DNA of 64,000 nt from Talpa occidentalis (GCF_014898055.3 NW_023604295.1:70830301-70894300), one strand, 5' to 3'; positions 12,226 through 25,790 are shown, counted from the first letter of the stretch. The notes: generated by a model not told the origin, from the sequence alone. A program made the numbers and translations.

Positions 12226-12651
12226 CACAGCAAGAATTAAACCAGGTGATTCCAAAGCCATAAGCCTCCCCTTTGCTTCACTCGGATTTATACTAAATTA
12301 TACTGCAAGTATACATTGGGAGACTTAGCTGAATTGCCATGGTATTGCTGTCTCACATCCTTTCTTGTTTTATTAAGGAGTCTGCAGGCACCTTAAAATC
12401 ACACTAGCCACTAAATGCAGCACATGTCCTAGAGAGCACCTACAGACCATCTAGCAAATGTAAGGCTTAATATGACTTCTCCAAAAGCCCATGTGATGAA
12501 GTTTCCCCTTCTTTCCAGCACTTGTATGTCATGTGCCTTTTAGTTAGACTCCAATGCAACTTATTAAAGTCACACTCCTTCTATCTGAGTTGACCAATCT
12601 GGCCCAAGCCCAAGAGCCCAACACATTCCATGTGCTCCACAAATTCTGTCT
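12226..12651. other. Non-coding stretch
   Basis: No gene or nameable repeat. Confidence 0.4.
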
Positions 12652-12664
12652 CTGTCTGGAGTCT

Positions 12665-12953
12665 ATCTTTTCCTTTTTTTTTTCTTTTTCTTTTTTTAAA
12701 GATTTATTTATTTATTTATACAAGCACTGGGTACAGTCAGAAGAACGGGAGGGTGAGAGAATTCACCAGATCCAGAGCGGGGAACAAAACGGGCAGACTG
12801 ACAAAGTACACTGCTGAGGGGAGCAGCGGCCGGCAGGAGAGGTCTGTGCGCCATGTGGGACCCTCGCCTGGTTGCCAGGGATCGAGCTGGTGCTGAAGAG
12901 GCTACGGGCAGCTTCGCAGCCCAGCGCTCAACCACTGCACCAGTGGGGAGGCC
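12665..12953 (-). mobile_element. tRNA-Glu-derived SINE, type A
   Basis: Reverse-strand full-length type A copy. A pyrimidine-rich run precedes AAAGATTTATTTATTTATT, then body and head. TSD CTGTCTGGAGTCT at 12652-12664 and 12954-12966. CpGs are partly retained. Confidence 0.93.
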
Positions 12954-12966
12954 CTGTCTGGAGTCT

Positions 12967-15900
12967 TTCTTGACCTACCTGTGAGGTCCCTCAAAGAGCA
13001 CCATTCCCCTCATTCATTATCTATGAACTATGAGTAATAAGTAATAAACTATTATAATTTATCTTCTGGTCTGTCATTGAACTGTGGCTCACCATCTGAC
13101 ACCCTAGGTTCTACTTACCAAATGTTTATTTAACAAAATCATAGAAGCCATGTGTATTATTGCTATATTTATTATTGTTATTAGTGTGGTTGCTATTCTT
13201 ATTGTATGTTAAAAGTAGAACATATAATCTCTACTGTCCCAATTCCTATGATGCAAAAACATAATTTAAATAATTTCAAACATGAACTCAAAAAAGCACA
13301 TTTCACATCAGATTATAAGTTCTTGAAGGTCATTTTAAATGCCTTTCAAATGAAGCATACACTTTCTTTAATTTCATTAGTTAAAAGGATTCAGAGCAAG
13401 ATTGCCATTTGTTATATAAATTGACTTGTGTGCCAAAGACATATTGGTAAATAATTTCAGTAACTAGACAAAAATCACTGTTTAAAACATGTTGGAAAAT
13501 TAGTGTATATTAAAAATACTTTTCTAATGGGAAACATGGGTATAATTATTAGGCAACTAGAATAAAAGTAAATCCTAATAAATAACAAAACAACACATCA
13601 AGACTAAATTCAAGATGTCATACTTAGCAGTGTTAAAAAGTTTAAAGGAATGTTGTTGTTCTGATATGGTTTCGAGAAGGTTGGCACATAAATGTCATCA
13701 GATACCAGTGAAGTCACTCTTGTGATCTTTGAAAATTAAGAAGTTAACCTTCTATGAATATAATCACATGTTAAAATAGGTAAAATAAACTTAAGGAAGG
13801 GAAGAGAGTAAACAAGGTTACTGTCAAAATTTTTTAAACAATAAGGTTTTTGCCAATTTGAAGCAAAGTGTTAAGTGGACTAAAGAACAGTGAAAAATGA
13901 CAACATATTTCAAATTAAAATTTCAATTCACACAAACGTATATATGTTATGTGTGCACATTTATCTAGACATTTCTATATAATTGTTAAAAGAAAGGAAA
14001 ATGCTCAATGCCCAAGAATCTTTCCAAAAGAAAGCCAGCAAATGCCATTTAACAAATACATGGCTTGCGCAAACATTGATCGGTGTAGTACTAATAGTAC
14101 TTGGCAATATATTATATTTACAATGTCTGAACTATAAAGCTGACAAAAAAAGTCATAGACCTGGCCTTTCACATGTTTTAGGGGCAATAACCCAGAGAAA
14201 TTGGCTCCAATGTGATAAACTCTTAAAAATATGGCTCCTTTTCTAGAACTCCTTTGTACATGCATTCTATTTCATTTTCTTTTTCCCTCCCATTTCTGTT
14301 ATGGCTTTGAATGGTGACATGGTTTTATTTTCCTTATGTGAAAATTATGTACCAATGCTGGGTAGGTTTTTGGTATTACTTGTCCTTCTTCCTTTCTTTT
14401 GGCCAGCACTAGACTCTCTCTACCAGGTCACAGGGGAAAAAAGGCTACAGTCATGCTCACCTTTCTGCTCCCTGCATGGGCATTATAGATAGGCTTACAG
14501 CAAGTTCAGCCTAGAGAGCTATGACCACCCTGCTTTCACACTGAGAACAAAGTCACCTTCACAGTGTGCAGAAAACTTCTGCCACTCTTTCTTTCCCTCT
14601 CTGTGGGAAGAAACCTCTCTAGTGAGCCTTCTGAACCTGACCTTCCAGCAGGACAAGACAATCTTCAGGATACCACGCTGCTTAGATGCTTAAGTCACTG
14701 CTTCACACTGTTGGGAATTTTACCCTTTGATAAACTATACTGTCTTTAAAGTTAGAAATTTAATTTTATAACTGTCTTAGCTTTCTTTAAATTAGTTCAA
14801 GTTATGTCTTGCTTTTTTTGTAATTTTAGTGGCAGCAAAAATATTTCACAGTTTAGGGGCATTTTATGGGCATGACTCTTCAATTCTGGTCCTTCTTTCC
14901 TTATCATTTAAATCTTCAAATGAAAATATACTACTAAAAAAGACATTTTCTTCTAGTAAAGGTGGAGTGACAGTGGTCAGATTTATTCTTCTGACTTAAA
15001 AAAATAATAAGAAATTAGGCAAAACCTGCAACAAAGTAAATTTCAAAACAATGGATATCAAGGAACAAAATTCATTCCATTCTTGGACACTAGAAACAGA
15101 TGAAGTGAACCCTATTATCAACTGCTCTTGTGGGAGAGTTTTTAAAATGGCACTGGGAAACAGAATCAAAAGGGACCCCAAGGATCACAATGAAAAAGAG
15201 AGGGAGTCAAGATTGAAGCTAATCAAGGCAGCTAAACTTGATGGAATAGTACCAATTATTTGAAAGTCATACAAAGAACACCAAAAATCTGCAGATTATT
15301 CAGCAGAACGTTCATCAACATGTTACATATGTTTTAACTACCCAATACATAGGATTATAGGTGAATGTTTGCTTTCTACCAAAAATTGTACACTAGTAAG
15401 ATGGGATATCAAGAGTATTTTTAATGAAGGGAATAAGAAATGTTCTAATATAAAATAGCCAGTAAATATTGCATGGCTTGTGGGTGTGTTTTTAAATTTA
15501 GTCTTCATAAATTCTTTCCAATTTCTTCAAAGTTGTGAATATTGACTGATTTGTATTTATGTAAATATCTAATTTTACTTTTAGTTTTAAGCCTTCATTA
15601 AAATTCACAAAATCTTTCAAGTTTTATAATGAAACTAACACATAAAGAATAATTTCATTGAACACAATATAAAAGTTAGGCATATACAACCACAGAAATA
15701 TTCAAAATAAAATTAACAGATAATTTTAGAAGATGGGAAAATATATGGATTTTTTTTGTTATCTTCTGTCTTGTACTTTTTGATCTGAGAAACTGTAACT
15801 TGGGTTATCGCATGTTTGCTGAATAATTAAATGAAAAATTTTAGAATTGTGCTGAAGATTTCTGTATGAAACACCGAACTAATCTTGTTAGAGCATCATC

Positions 15901-17263
15901 CTCCTTGACCCAGAAACTAAGCAACAGAAGGAATATAGAATTATTTTATTGACATGTGAGATGCATTTTCTGATATGCAACCTGAATCCCATATTGAGAC
16001 ACCAAATGTGTGACATTTTCTGCTTTTTGCCCTACTATAAAGTATTTGAAACACTAATCAAAATACAAGGATTACACAAAAGATTGTCAGCTGCAAGAAA
16101 GTGCATTTCTATTAAGTGTATATTCCCTTAGGGAAAAAATAAGCATGAGTCACATAATGTATATTTGTAAACAAAGTCAATATGAAGATTTCCACTTGTT
16201 GATGATTATTATCACCCTACACATGAGTTGGAAACCAAGTTGACAGGATTTCTTTTCTAAATCCACAAATCCAAGATGTTCAAGAAGTAACAATTTATAA
16301 TATGTTAGAATATTTTGCTTTAAGTTTGGAAACTTCGGTGCAAAATATCAGTTAGATCTTTGAAGGTTTTCTGCTAAATAGAACAATTTATACTTAACTT
16401 GAAGCTTCTAAACTTAAGTGCTTGGAGTAAAACTTTTCCATTCCAAGTTAGCTTGCTTTCATTCTCTTTGCCATTGGCATGGTGTTTTCAACTCCTCTAG
16501 GCCTAGAGAAATTGGGAAGCAATTGTGAATGCTTTGTCTGTTTTCCTGTCTTTCTTCAATTCCTGAATGACTTGAGTAGTCCTTAGTAAATTAAAAGTGA
16601 CTTTATGTGGCCTCACAGAAACTATTTAACAAGGTAATGAAGAATGTTAGTTCAATATCATGTAAAACAAAGGGAAAAAAAAAGCTATATGGAATAATAA
16701 ATGAGAAGATTAATTCCTGTCTGAAATTCTCTATGTGCTTTATCAGAGGGAATTACAAAGGCTTTCCGCAGTAGGCTTTGGGGGCACATCTACTTCCTCA
16801 CCAGCCTGGGTGCACAGCCTTTGCACTGTAGTCTTTGAAGGGAAGTACAGTCAAGGATTCAGGGCCCCCAGAAGGCCATCCTCTAGTAGATATGGATTTT
16901 TCTTCCCCAGGCACCTCTGCAGGGCCTCCTAAAGGAGACCTGGAGGAACTTTGAAGACACTCATCCACTGTGACTGGTGTTCAGTAACTTGTCAGTAAAA
17001 GATCACTATGGCTGGGCTTGTCCACCTGACACTGAACCCAGCACTGTTCTATGGGGGAAAGTAGACAATGGGGTGCCTGAACTTCCTTCCATTCAACTTC
17101 TGCTTACACTTAGGGTTGCTTTCATTTTGGCTTGTTGTTATAATTGACTCCTCCCACACCTGGCATTTGAGCTTTCCACTTCATTTCAGCTCCTGACAAT
17201 TAGGATTACAAAAACAATCTGAGGAGTGAAATATTTAGTGACAAAAATATTTTTTTTAATTGA
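12967..17263. other. Long non-coding stretch
   Basis: About 4.3 kb with no gene that I can defend. Short frames at 13949-14265, 15051-15263 and 16735-16932 lack recognisable motifs. The 14280-14750 part is more GC-rich and LTR-like in texture but was not identified. 16735-17215 is likewise less AT-rich and unidentified. Confidence 0.4.
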
Positions 17264-17274
17264 AAAATGTGAGG

Positions 17275-17540
17275 AGGTTCTCCCTGGTGGCTCAAGGGGT
17301 TAAGTCTCAGCATTATGAAGCTATCCACAGCCACTGCAGCAGGAGTTTGATCCCTGGACAGGGAGCTAACCACTTGGGACAACAGACCTCTCCTGTCTCA
17401 CCTGCTGCTCCCCTCAGCAGTGTATTTCAATAGATTCGCCTGTTCTCTCCACTCTGTCTCTGGTGAATCCTCTCACACCCTGATCTCTGGCTTATACCCC
17501 AGTTCTTATATGTGTAAATAAATAAAATAATTTTTTTTTT
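17275..17540 (+). mobile_element. tRNA-Glu-derived SINE, type B, diverged
   Basis: Head CTCCCTGGTGGCTCAAGGGG, body with CTCAGCAGTGTATTTCAATAG, and tail GTAAATAAATAAAATAA. The imperfect duplication AATGTGAGGA / AGTGTGAGGA flanks it. CpGs are gone from head and body, consistent with an older copy. Confidence 0.88.
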
Positions 17541-17640
17541 AAGTGTGAGGAATCTAAAATTTACAAAAATCTAATTTTAAATCTGATGTTAAAATATCTG
17601 GGGAGAGAAAATGAGAGTGAATCTCCCATTAAAATAATTA

Positions 17641-18890
17641 AATGATAAATTACTTATTTTTTTTTTTATTTTAAAGCAGTTGTAGATCAGCATGTAATTG
17701 CAGAGGATAATATAGAGACATTTGATGTCCTTCTACCTAGTTTTTCCAAATTGTAACATCTTAAAAACCTATAGAATATCAAAACCAGGATACTGTTGGT
17801 GACATTGACACAGGATATGGACATTTCCAACATCACCTGAATTCTCATGTCATTTATAGCTTCATTCACATCCATCTGGACCCTGCTTGTTCTTAACCCT
17901 AGAAACCACTAATCTCTCCATTCATATAATTTTATCCTTTCAAGAATGTTATATAGATAGAAGTGTTCAATATATAACTTTTGAATTGCCTTTTTTTCCC
18001 ACAGAAAATTGCACAGATATCCATCCAGGTTGTGGCATGTATCTATAGCTATTTCCTTTTTTATTACTGAATAGTAGCCAATGTATTTATTTAACCACCC
18101 ACCTTTTGAAGGACATCTAAGGATTTTTTTGAGGGTTTTTTGGGGGGATTTTATTTTGGCAGCTTTTGACTGTTACTGATAAAGCTGTATAATGCACTGG
18201 GATAAGTATCACAGAGTTAAATTGCTGGACTGTCTATTATTTGCATGTTTTGATTTTAGTAAATTTCCAAACTGTTTTCTTTTTTCCCCAAGTATGTTTA
18301 TTAAGATAAAGTTGATTTATATCATTGCATTTTTGGGGTTTATAGTTCAAACCTCCACAAATGCAGTTTTCTATAGTGACTGTAACATTTTTCTTTCCCA
18401 CTGGCAATGTTGCAGTGATAGAGTTTCTTCACATTAATACTGGCATTTGATGTTGACAATATTTTATATTTTAACAATTGAGTGTAATATTAGCTGAAGG
18501 GCTTTGTAGATTTTGTTAATCAAATTGATGAAGTTCTGCTCTATGCCTATTTTTCTGAGAGTAATCAATGAATATTGAATTTTGTTATATACAATTCCTG
18601 TGTTGACTGATAGAATCATGTGATTTCTTCAGTTTATTAATATAATTATAATAAATGATTTTCAAATATTGAAACAATGTTTTAATACCTGCAATAAACT
18701 CTACTTTATTATGGCATAATATATATATATATATTAATATATATTACTGAATTCTATTTGTTAATTACGTTAAGGATTTTTGTTCATAAATTTTTAAGAG
18801 TAATCAGTCTGTTATGTACAATCTTTGCCTGGTTTGGTGTCAAGGCAATACTAATTTCATAAAATAAACTGAGAAGTGATTCCTCCTTAG
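17641..18890 (-). mobile_element. Old LINE-1, 3' UTR into ORF2, antisense
   Basis: From a poly(T) at about 17656 the plus strand reads as an old mammalian L1 in reverse. First comes 3'-UTR text (CACATCCATCTGGACCCTGC near 17869; TCCATCCAGGTTGTGGCATG near 18020), then degraded ORF2 (CCTGGTTTGGTGTCAAGGCA near 18828, TTTCATAAAATAAACTGAGA near 18854). The element is heavily mutated and includes an AT microsatellite at 18717-18733. Confidence 0.75.
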
Positions 18891-19428
18891 TTTCGATGCC
18901 CTCCTTTCATACCTGTGGGCCTAGAAGGGGTGAGTGATTTGATACTACTTCCCAGTGTGGTCTCTTCTGATACCACTGTGAGAGAGAGTATGCCAGCATG
19001 GCTGAAAGTTCAGGCCTCTATGCAGTCTGATGCCCCTCAGCTACTACTGCTACTACCCTTTATGCTGGGAGCTGTTGTGGGGAGAAGCGTTAATTGCTGA
19101 GTAAGTATAGATGTCTGTGAGGCCCACTTAGTCATTGATGACTTGTATCTAGGTGGTCTACAAGCTTTTTTGTTTGTTTGTTTGTTTTGGTTTTGGTATT
19201 TGGCTGCAAGGAACACTGGTTTTCTAAAGGTTTTCTGTTTTGCCAGGTTTCCTGTTCAGATCCTTTGGATAAAGAGAACAGGCATTCTTTTAACCATTTC
19301 TTGGGCCTGTGTCCACTGGCATTTCCAGGTTCCTGGATTCTCTAGAGTCCATGCAATTTACAGGGGACAGAAAAAAAAAGGCTATAAAACTCAAAAACCA
19401 TGTTGGTTTTTGTGTTCAGAGGTTGTTA
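18891..19428. other. Non-coding stretch, unidentified
   Basis: Mixed-composition sequence with frames at 18915-19100 and 19143-19454 but no recognisable protein motif. It may be part of an older mobile element. Confidence 0.35.
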
Positions 19429-19444
19429 TCTTTTCTACCTTTTT

Positions 19445-19708
19445 TTTTTTTTAAGATTTATTTTATTTATACAAGAACCAGGGTAAAGGCCAGATGTGCG
19501 GGAGGGTGAGAGGATTCACCAGAGACAGAGTGGGGAACAAAACAAGCAGACTGACAGAAACACACTGCTAAGGGGAGCAGTGGGTGACACAGAAGAATGC
19601 CATGCCATATGGGTTGCTCCGTGGCTGGCGGGGATCTAACCGGCACTGCAGAGGCTGCGGGCAGCTTCACAGCTCTGCCCTCAACCGCCTGCGCTACCAG
19701 GGAGGCCC
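19445..19708 (-). mobile_element. tRNA-Glu-derived SINE, type B
   Basis: Reverse-strand full-length copy. TSD TCTTTTCTACCTTTT at 19429-19443 against TCTTTTCTATCTTTT at 19709-19723 (one mismatch). First of three same-strand SINEs within 1.1 kb. Confidence 0.92.
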
Positions 19709-19934
19709 TCTTTTCTATCTTTTTCATACCCCTTTCAGAGTCTTATGTTTGCTTGATAATATGATGCTCAGATATTTTATACTAGCAGACAGGTTTGTTT
19801 ACTAACAGGCAAGATAGGGAAACATGTATCTACTCCTCTCTCTACCTGTAAGAATAAATGTCATTAAATGATGTCTTGTTTTAGTCAAAAGTATTAAAAG
19901 TGTAATTATATACAGATGTAATATTTTGATTTTT

Positions 19935-20187
19935 AAAAAGGATTTTATTTATTTTGTGTGTAAGAACTGGGGTGTAGGCAAGAGATGTGAGTGGTAAGAG
20001 GATTAACCAGAGACAGGGTAGGGAGCAGAGCAGGTGGATTTCCTGAAATACACCGCTAAGAGAAAGAGTGGGTGAGGCAGGAGAGGTCTGCTGTGGCATA
20101 GGTGGGTTAGCTCCCTGTCCACGGATTGAACTCAGGCAATGCTGGTGATAGTGCTGAGACTTAATCCTTAGGCAACCAGGAAGGCCC
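19935..20187 (-). mobile_element. tRNA-Glu-derived SINE, type B, diverged
   Basis: Reverse-strand copy with degraded tail (GATTTTATTTATTTTGTGTG) and head ending GGCAACCAGGAAGGCC. TSD TAATATTTTGATTTTT (19919-19934) against TAATATTTTACTTTT (20188-20202). An older member of the cluster. Confidence 0.9.
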
Positions 20188-20257
20188 TAATATTTTACTT
20201 TTGAATTAAAAGTTCATCGTTCCATATGTTTAAGAGTCCAAACACTCCAAAGTCTTT

Positions 20258-20508
20258 TTTTTTAAAGATTTATTTATTTATGCATACAAGAACTGGGGTA
20301 CAGGCAAGATGTGTGGAGGGGGAGAGCATTCACCAGAGACAGAGCAGGGAACAGAACAGGCAGAATGACTGAAGTACACCATTGAGGGGAGTAGCTGGCG
20401 AGAGAGGAGAGGAGCGAGACCGGCTGGCCAGGATTGAACCCGCGCTGCAGAGACTGCGGAGAGCTTCACAGCTCTGTGCTCAACTGCTTGCACCACCAGG
20501 GAGGCCCG
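20258..20508 (-). mobile_element. tRNA-Glu-derived SINE, type B
   Basis: Reverse-strand full-length copy with head ending CACCACCAGGGAGGCCC. Perfect 14-bp TSD ACTCCAAAGTCTTT at 20244-20257 and 20509-20522. Confidence 0.93.
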
Positions 20509-20522
20509 ACTCCAAAGTCTTT

Positions 20523-21654
20523 AGAGTTATTCCAAATGGATAACATAAGACTAATATTTGAAAGTATTTTATTCCTAATGTTGATATATAATATACATGC
20601 ATGTTTATCTTTTATTACCTTTGTCAGGTGTACTTTATATTACATGTTATGTGTGTGTATCTTTAATGGTCTTTATGTACTTCACATGAGAGAAAAAAGA
20701 AAGCACCTTCTTTTTCCTTATTTGAATCGATATTGATAATTAGAAAAATTGTTTTCATCAGCATTTTCTGGTTTATTTTAGATGGTGAAGTACTCATCAC
20801 TTCCATTTGGAATTATCTCACAACTAATCGGGTGAAAAATTGGAAATCTATTATGGAACTGAGCCAAATTTTTCTATTCATAGCTTCCCTCTGCAGGAGA
20901 TCATATAAATGCTCTTTCTACTTTCTGCTGTCTCTATCCGAAGTATAGTGACTTACACCTTTTAAAATAAGGAATAAGGTAAACACTGCCACTTCAACAA
21001 AAAAAGTTACTATTGCTTTAATTCAGAAACATGATAAATAACAGGTGCATCTAATTTGGTTCAATTTATAATAACTATAGCAACATTGAAAGATAAACTG
21101 AAGTTTTATAAATCAAATCGAAATGAAAGGATAATATATGGAAACTATTTTACCCTTTATGTGTGAACACATGATTTCCACTTTTGTTTGGTATTTATTT
21201 GATACTTCAGTTCTTTGATCAGAACACAGAAATGTGTGTTTAACTTGATCACACGTTTGAAAATCATTTCCAACTTGTTTTATGTGTGACTGGTGGAGTT
21301 TATTATGTACTTGTGAATGTGAATCAAAGTCTTTAAAGCTAATAACCATAATAACAATTATTATGCCTTTGACTTATCATAGTAATCATGTGTATTTTTG
21401 GCATTACCAGCACATATTCTAAAGCAGAAAAAACATACAAATGCATAAAGACCTACTGTAGTGTAACATCTGACTGTAAAACAGGGGACAGAAGTGAAAA
21501 TTATACATAACTGATTTAGGCAAGTTTTCCCTGGCCCCAGTTCTTCATCTGTATAACAAGTTTCTCATCTACACTGGTTGTTTATTTCTATCCAAGTGGA
21601 AAACTCTGAATTTACGAGATAGTTTCTATTCCCAACACTGTTCGAATTTGCTGC
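20523..21654. other. AT-rich non-coding stretch
   Basis: No gene or nameable repeat. Frames at 20434-20948 begin inside the SINE or run through AT-rich DNA. Confidence 0.4.
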
Positions 21655-21765
21655 ATCATCATTAGAAAGAACTTTAATCTTTCTAGGACTCAGGTCCTTT
21701 GTAAATGAGGAGAGTTTGAGCTACTAGGTAATCCCTTCTCATTCTTTCAACTCTGTGATATCTGA
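21655..21765 (+). mobile_element. MIR-type SINE remnant
   Basis: GGACTCAGGTCCTTTGTAAA followed by TGAGGAGAGTTTGAGCTACT and TCAACTCTGTGATA resembles the 3' half of a MIR-class element (CTCAGTTTCCTCATCTGTAA, TGGACTAGATGATC, AGCTCTAACATTC). Confidence 0.6.
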
Positions 21766-22526
21766 ACAGAATACACATAAATCATTGATGTAGCACGTAT
21801 ATCGTGTGTGTGTGTATGTAAAATGCCTTACAGAGTTGAAAATTGCTACCAGATAAAGAAAAATGCCTCTTAGGCCTCCAAAAGCTTATGAATGTGTACA
21901 TTTAGGAAATGTAGAATGGCTTCATGACAAATTTGAAATCACGAATCTGAATACTCACACTCATAGTTACTCCTTTCCCCAAGTCATTCAACTGGTTATT
22001 GCAGCTTTATGCACACGTGGTTGCTGCACTGTATCACACCTCCCCGAGGGGTCAAGGACCACATGGATTCATCATCCTCATTCACTAGCTCATGCAATTA
22101 TGTTTTATATACAGCGTGTGCTATCTAAATATATGCTAGATTTAAAGTGAATCTGAAAATGTCATTTTCAAAATTTTCTACTTTCCTAAGAATATTGGAA
22201 CCCTTTGCCAACTGTTTTCTGTCATCACATGTTCTATATGTGACTAAGAAAGACATTCCTGACAATGGTCAAGTTGAAAACATAATATTTCATTACAGTG
22301 TATATGGAACTCCTAATTTATGCATCCTGCTCTTTTTTTTAAAGTTTTAAATAGATTGTTATTTAAACAGAGAACTCATTAATCATAGTATGCTGTATTT
22401 AAACAGAGTAGTTGATGGACATAGTAAGCATGTTTTTTTTTTTTATTTTTTTTATTTTTTTTTTTTATAAAGAGGAATCCAGAGGAAGAACATAGTTGGT
22501 GTGTGTCAGATTCCCAAAGCAACATT
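21766..22526. other. AT-rich non-coding stretch with T-rich tract
   Basis: A low-complexity T-rich run lies at 22432-22468. I could not recognise anything else. Confidence 0.4.
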
Positions 22527-22543
22527 AGAAAATATTGTCTTTT

Positions 22544-22821
22544 TGGGCCTCACTGGTGGCGCAAGGGGTTAGCACCACCTATGAAGCTATCCGTAGCCAC
22601 TGCAGCATGAATTCGATCCCTGACCAGGGAGCTACCCACATGGCACAACAGACCTCTCCTGACTCACCTGCTGCTCCCTTCAGCAGTATATTTCAGTCAG
22701 TCTGCCTGTTCTGTTCCCCACTCTGTTTCTGGTGAATCCTCTCACCACCACCCCCACACACCTCTAGCCTGTACCCCAGTTCTTTTATGCACAAATAAAT
22801 AAATCTTTTTTAAAAAATAAA
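22544..22821 (+). mobile_element. tRNA-Glu-derived SINE, type B
   Basis: Full-length copy: head CACTGGTGGCGCAAGGGGTT, body and tail ACAAATAAATAAATCTT. Flanked by AGAAAATATTGT at 22527-22538 and 22822-22833. A few pyrimidines separate the left TSD from the head. Confidence 0.92.
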
Positions 22822-22833
22822 AGAAAATATTGT

Positions 22834-23327
22834 ATTTTAGACTAAAAATCTCCTAACATAAATACAGATACTTTCAATAAGATTGTACTGTCTTTTTCTT
22901 CACTTTCTTACATATGTTTATATAATAGAATCTACTTACCTGACACAAGGATGAGTGACTGAGAGAAGATAAGTAATAAGAACTCTGAAAGATTTTAAGC
23001 ACTTTCTGCTTTGTGTTGCAATTTCTTTCACTAACTTTGCAATTTAAGAAAACTAAAACTCTATGATTATAGAGCAATTTTTCTTTCTGTAATAGTATCC
23101 CACATTGTTTTTTTTCTTGATATTTTGGTTTTGCATTATTGTAACACTTTTCCTTCAAGGAACTTAAGAAACTATAGAAAGTTTATCATTAAGTCTAATG
23201 ACAAAGTCTAGTATTGATGGTGGCAGTGTCTGTATTTCTATGTGTGTATAACTAGATCAAATTTGCCAGAGACTTTCATTTACAATTACCTGGCATCATT
23301 TTTTCTTTCTTTCTTGCACTCTCTCTC
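22834..23327. other. AT-rich non-coding stretch
   Basis: I see no gene or nameable repeat. Confidence 0.4.
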
Positions 23328-23328
23328 T

Positions 23329-23386
<58 letters not shown>
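23328..23386. repeat. (TATC)n microsatellite
   Basis: About 14 uninterrupted ATCT/TATC units, followed by an impure GT/AT run to about 23430. The 65-codon frame here is only the translation of the repeat. Confidence 0.96.
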
Positions 23387-23430
23387 GTATATGTGTATAT
23401 GTATATGTATATATACTCATGTATATACAC

Positions 23431-25604
23431 TCTGCATGAGAGCCTTAAAATTAATAAGATGATTTTATCTTAATCTAATAGTTTATACCAATCTTGCTTC
23501 TTGTCCAGAGTAAATAAATAGGAAGGCAGGGATTATGCTGATTATAAAGGTATATGAAATTATATGTGTGTGTACATATGAGTATATGAATATACATACA
23601 CATAAATACATGCATATATATGTATCAGTACATTAATTAAAATGCTGCAATGAAAGTATGATGACCTTTGAATCTGGCATTGAAATGCATAACTTTATAA
23701 GTTCCTACTGTCAAATATGTTTAGGAAATACATATACCAATCTATTTATCTGAGGTCCCTATTGCAATTGTCCATTTATTGAAAATAATTTATTTATCAA
23801 ATCATTTATAATTTATTATGTCATTTAAATTGACTCTACTGAATATATAGTCTAATAACTCTACAACAATTAAGTATAAATAGAAAAAGAAAATCAGATA
23901 CAGGTTAATTTGCATTGTATGTTCTTAATTTGACTTTGTTCTACCGCAGTGGGGAAATGAATAAAATTATAGATAAACCTGATCAAATTTGAATTTGTTT
24001 TTGTTGTGATCATAAGTTCTATACCACTGCAAATAACAAATAGGTTTTCATAATCTAAATTCATATAAAATTCATAACTGTACTTGCATGTACAATATGT
24101 GCAAGTGTATGTGGTTTTCCCTGCTTAATGCATGATTAATCATCTTTATCTGACACCAGAGCCATATCTGATACTTTATTTGACTGATGTGACATTAAAA
24201 ACTCATAATCTCAGAAAATGTGTAAAACTAATCTGAAAACTTTGGCTTTCTCTCCTATTTCCTCAGTAGAAGCACACACTCTATAACTGACTTAAATTAC
24301 TATGATCTCTTATGAAAAGAAAGCTGTTTCAAGTGGGTGAACCAGGTAAACTCTAAAAGCTGCTGATGACATAAAACTGCATGAAGTATATATTACACAC
24401 ATTAAATTTACTTAACATGGAAAGTTTAAGTGGATAAAAGTGGAAAACAGGAAAGCAGGACATGATATATAGAGGACCACCAAAGAAACACAGGTTAAGT
24501 GTCTATCTTGCCTTAAAATGGTTCCCATGGAGACCCACGGATGTTGTCCATGATGTTTATTTAGTTAAGGTCCAATTCAAGTAGTAATGGATACCATTGG
24601 CAATAGGTATTGGCATATTATTCATGTCCACATTCAACTGCTTCAAAGTACAGCAGATGCTAACTTTGAAATGCACTTCTAAAATTAAACAAAAAAAAAA
24701 AAGGTCATATAAATTAATGGTAAAGAACACTGTGTTTTCAAGGAAAACCATGTGTTTAAACAAATGAAAACTTAAAAGCATATAAATACTTGGAGTTTTT
24801 CAAGTGCAAACAAGAAAACTATTTGTAAATTGGCTTCCTACAGAGTGATATATTTTAAGAAAATGTAGGGTGTTTGGTTTATACCTGCTAAATGGTATGA
24901 CACTTGCATTATTGTGATTAATATAGCACTAATACAAGAAGAACATAAGTGCACAAACAGAAATATTTCTGTCTTTGCATGGAGGGGAATGTGTTAATAA
25001 TATTCTGTACAAAAAGTTATAAAACCCCACTGAGCAGCATCTTCCAAAACTGACTGATTTAATACACCCTGGAGTCACACTGATATCACCTAATCTGCCA
25101 ATGGTCAGAACAATTTTCAATTCATTGATTTCTTGCCTAAGAAGAAAAAACTGAAGTATCCACTTTCCTATGTAGAGCAAAATAAAAATCAAAGGACTCC
25201 ATAGGGGGGAAACTTTTTATGTTGACAGTTCTAGGACATGCTTGATTTTCTTTCAACCTTTAATAAGAAGAGTCCCAGTAATGTGTGACAGTTGTAACTC
25301 AGCTAATTAAATGACTTAATCCCACAGTCTCATGAATCAATATTCAGGAAATGTTAGATTATATTTGAGAAATGTATTCATAAGTTAAATTTATATCCTG
25401 CTTGTAAAGTCAGATGTACCAATGCTACCTTTTGTGTGTTGAAAACTGCATGCAAATATTATGGTGTATTATCCCAAATCATCAAAGTTAAAAAATGTCT
25501 ATTTGCTTTAAATACTTTCCTGCTTAGTAGGAAAGTGAATTAATTTTTTCTGCAAAAACAAGTAACACATATTGTAATATTATATAAACATGTTAAGAAA
25601 AATA
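23431..25604. other. AT-rich non-coding stretch
   Basis: About 2.2 kb with no supportable gene. Frames at 24557-24781 and 24929-25192 (minus) have no recognisable domain. Confidence 0.45.
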
Positions 25605-25790
25605 ACAGACCTCATATCAGCAATCATTTTCTGTAAAGGGACAAAGAGTTCATATCTTAGGTTTTGTAGACTAAGATATAAAATTGAAATTATTACACAG
25701 GCCAATACAAAAGAGAAAATAAATTTTTCCACCAAATTTAAAGATAGAGAAACCTTTGTTAGTTAATTTTACATAGAATTACTTATATTT
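25605..25790. mobile_element. hAT-Charlie-like DNA transposon remnant
   Basis: ATCAGCAATCATTTTCTGTA followed by AAGGGACAAAGAG, TTTTGTAGACTAAG and ACAGGCCAATAC follows the order of a common mammalian non-autonomous hAT element (GTCAGCAAACTTTTTCTGTA, AAGGGCCAGATAG). Highly diverged. Terminal repeats and the 8-bp TSD could not be defined. Confidence 0.6.

Noticed and set aside
15051..15263. 70-codon frame with a charged C-terminal part
   Set aside because: It looks somewhat exon-like by composition but has no recognised family and no supported splice context.
16735..16932. Frame in a GC-richer segment, considered as a processed pseudogene
   Set aside because: I could not match it to any protein; there is no poly(A) tail or TSD.
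23328..23386. CRISPR-like array
   Set aside because: It is a pure tetranucleotide microsatellite without spacers, in a mammalian context.
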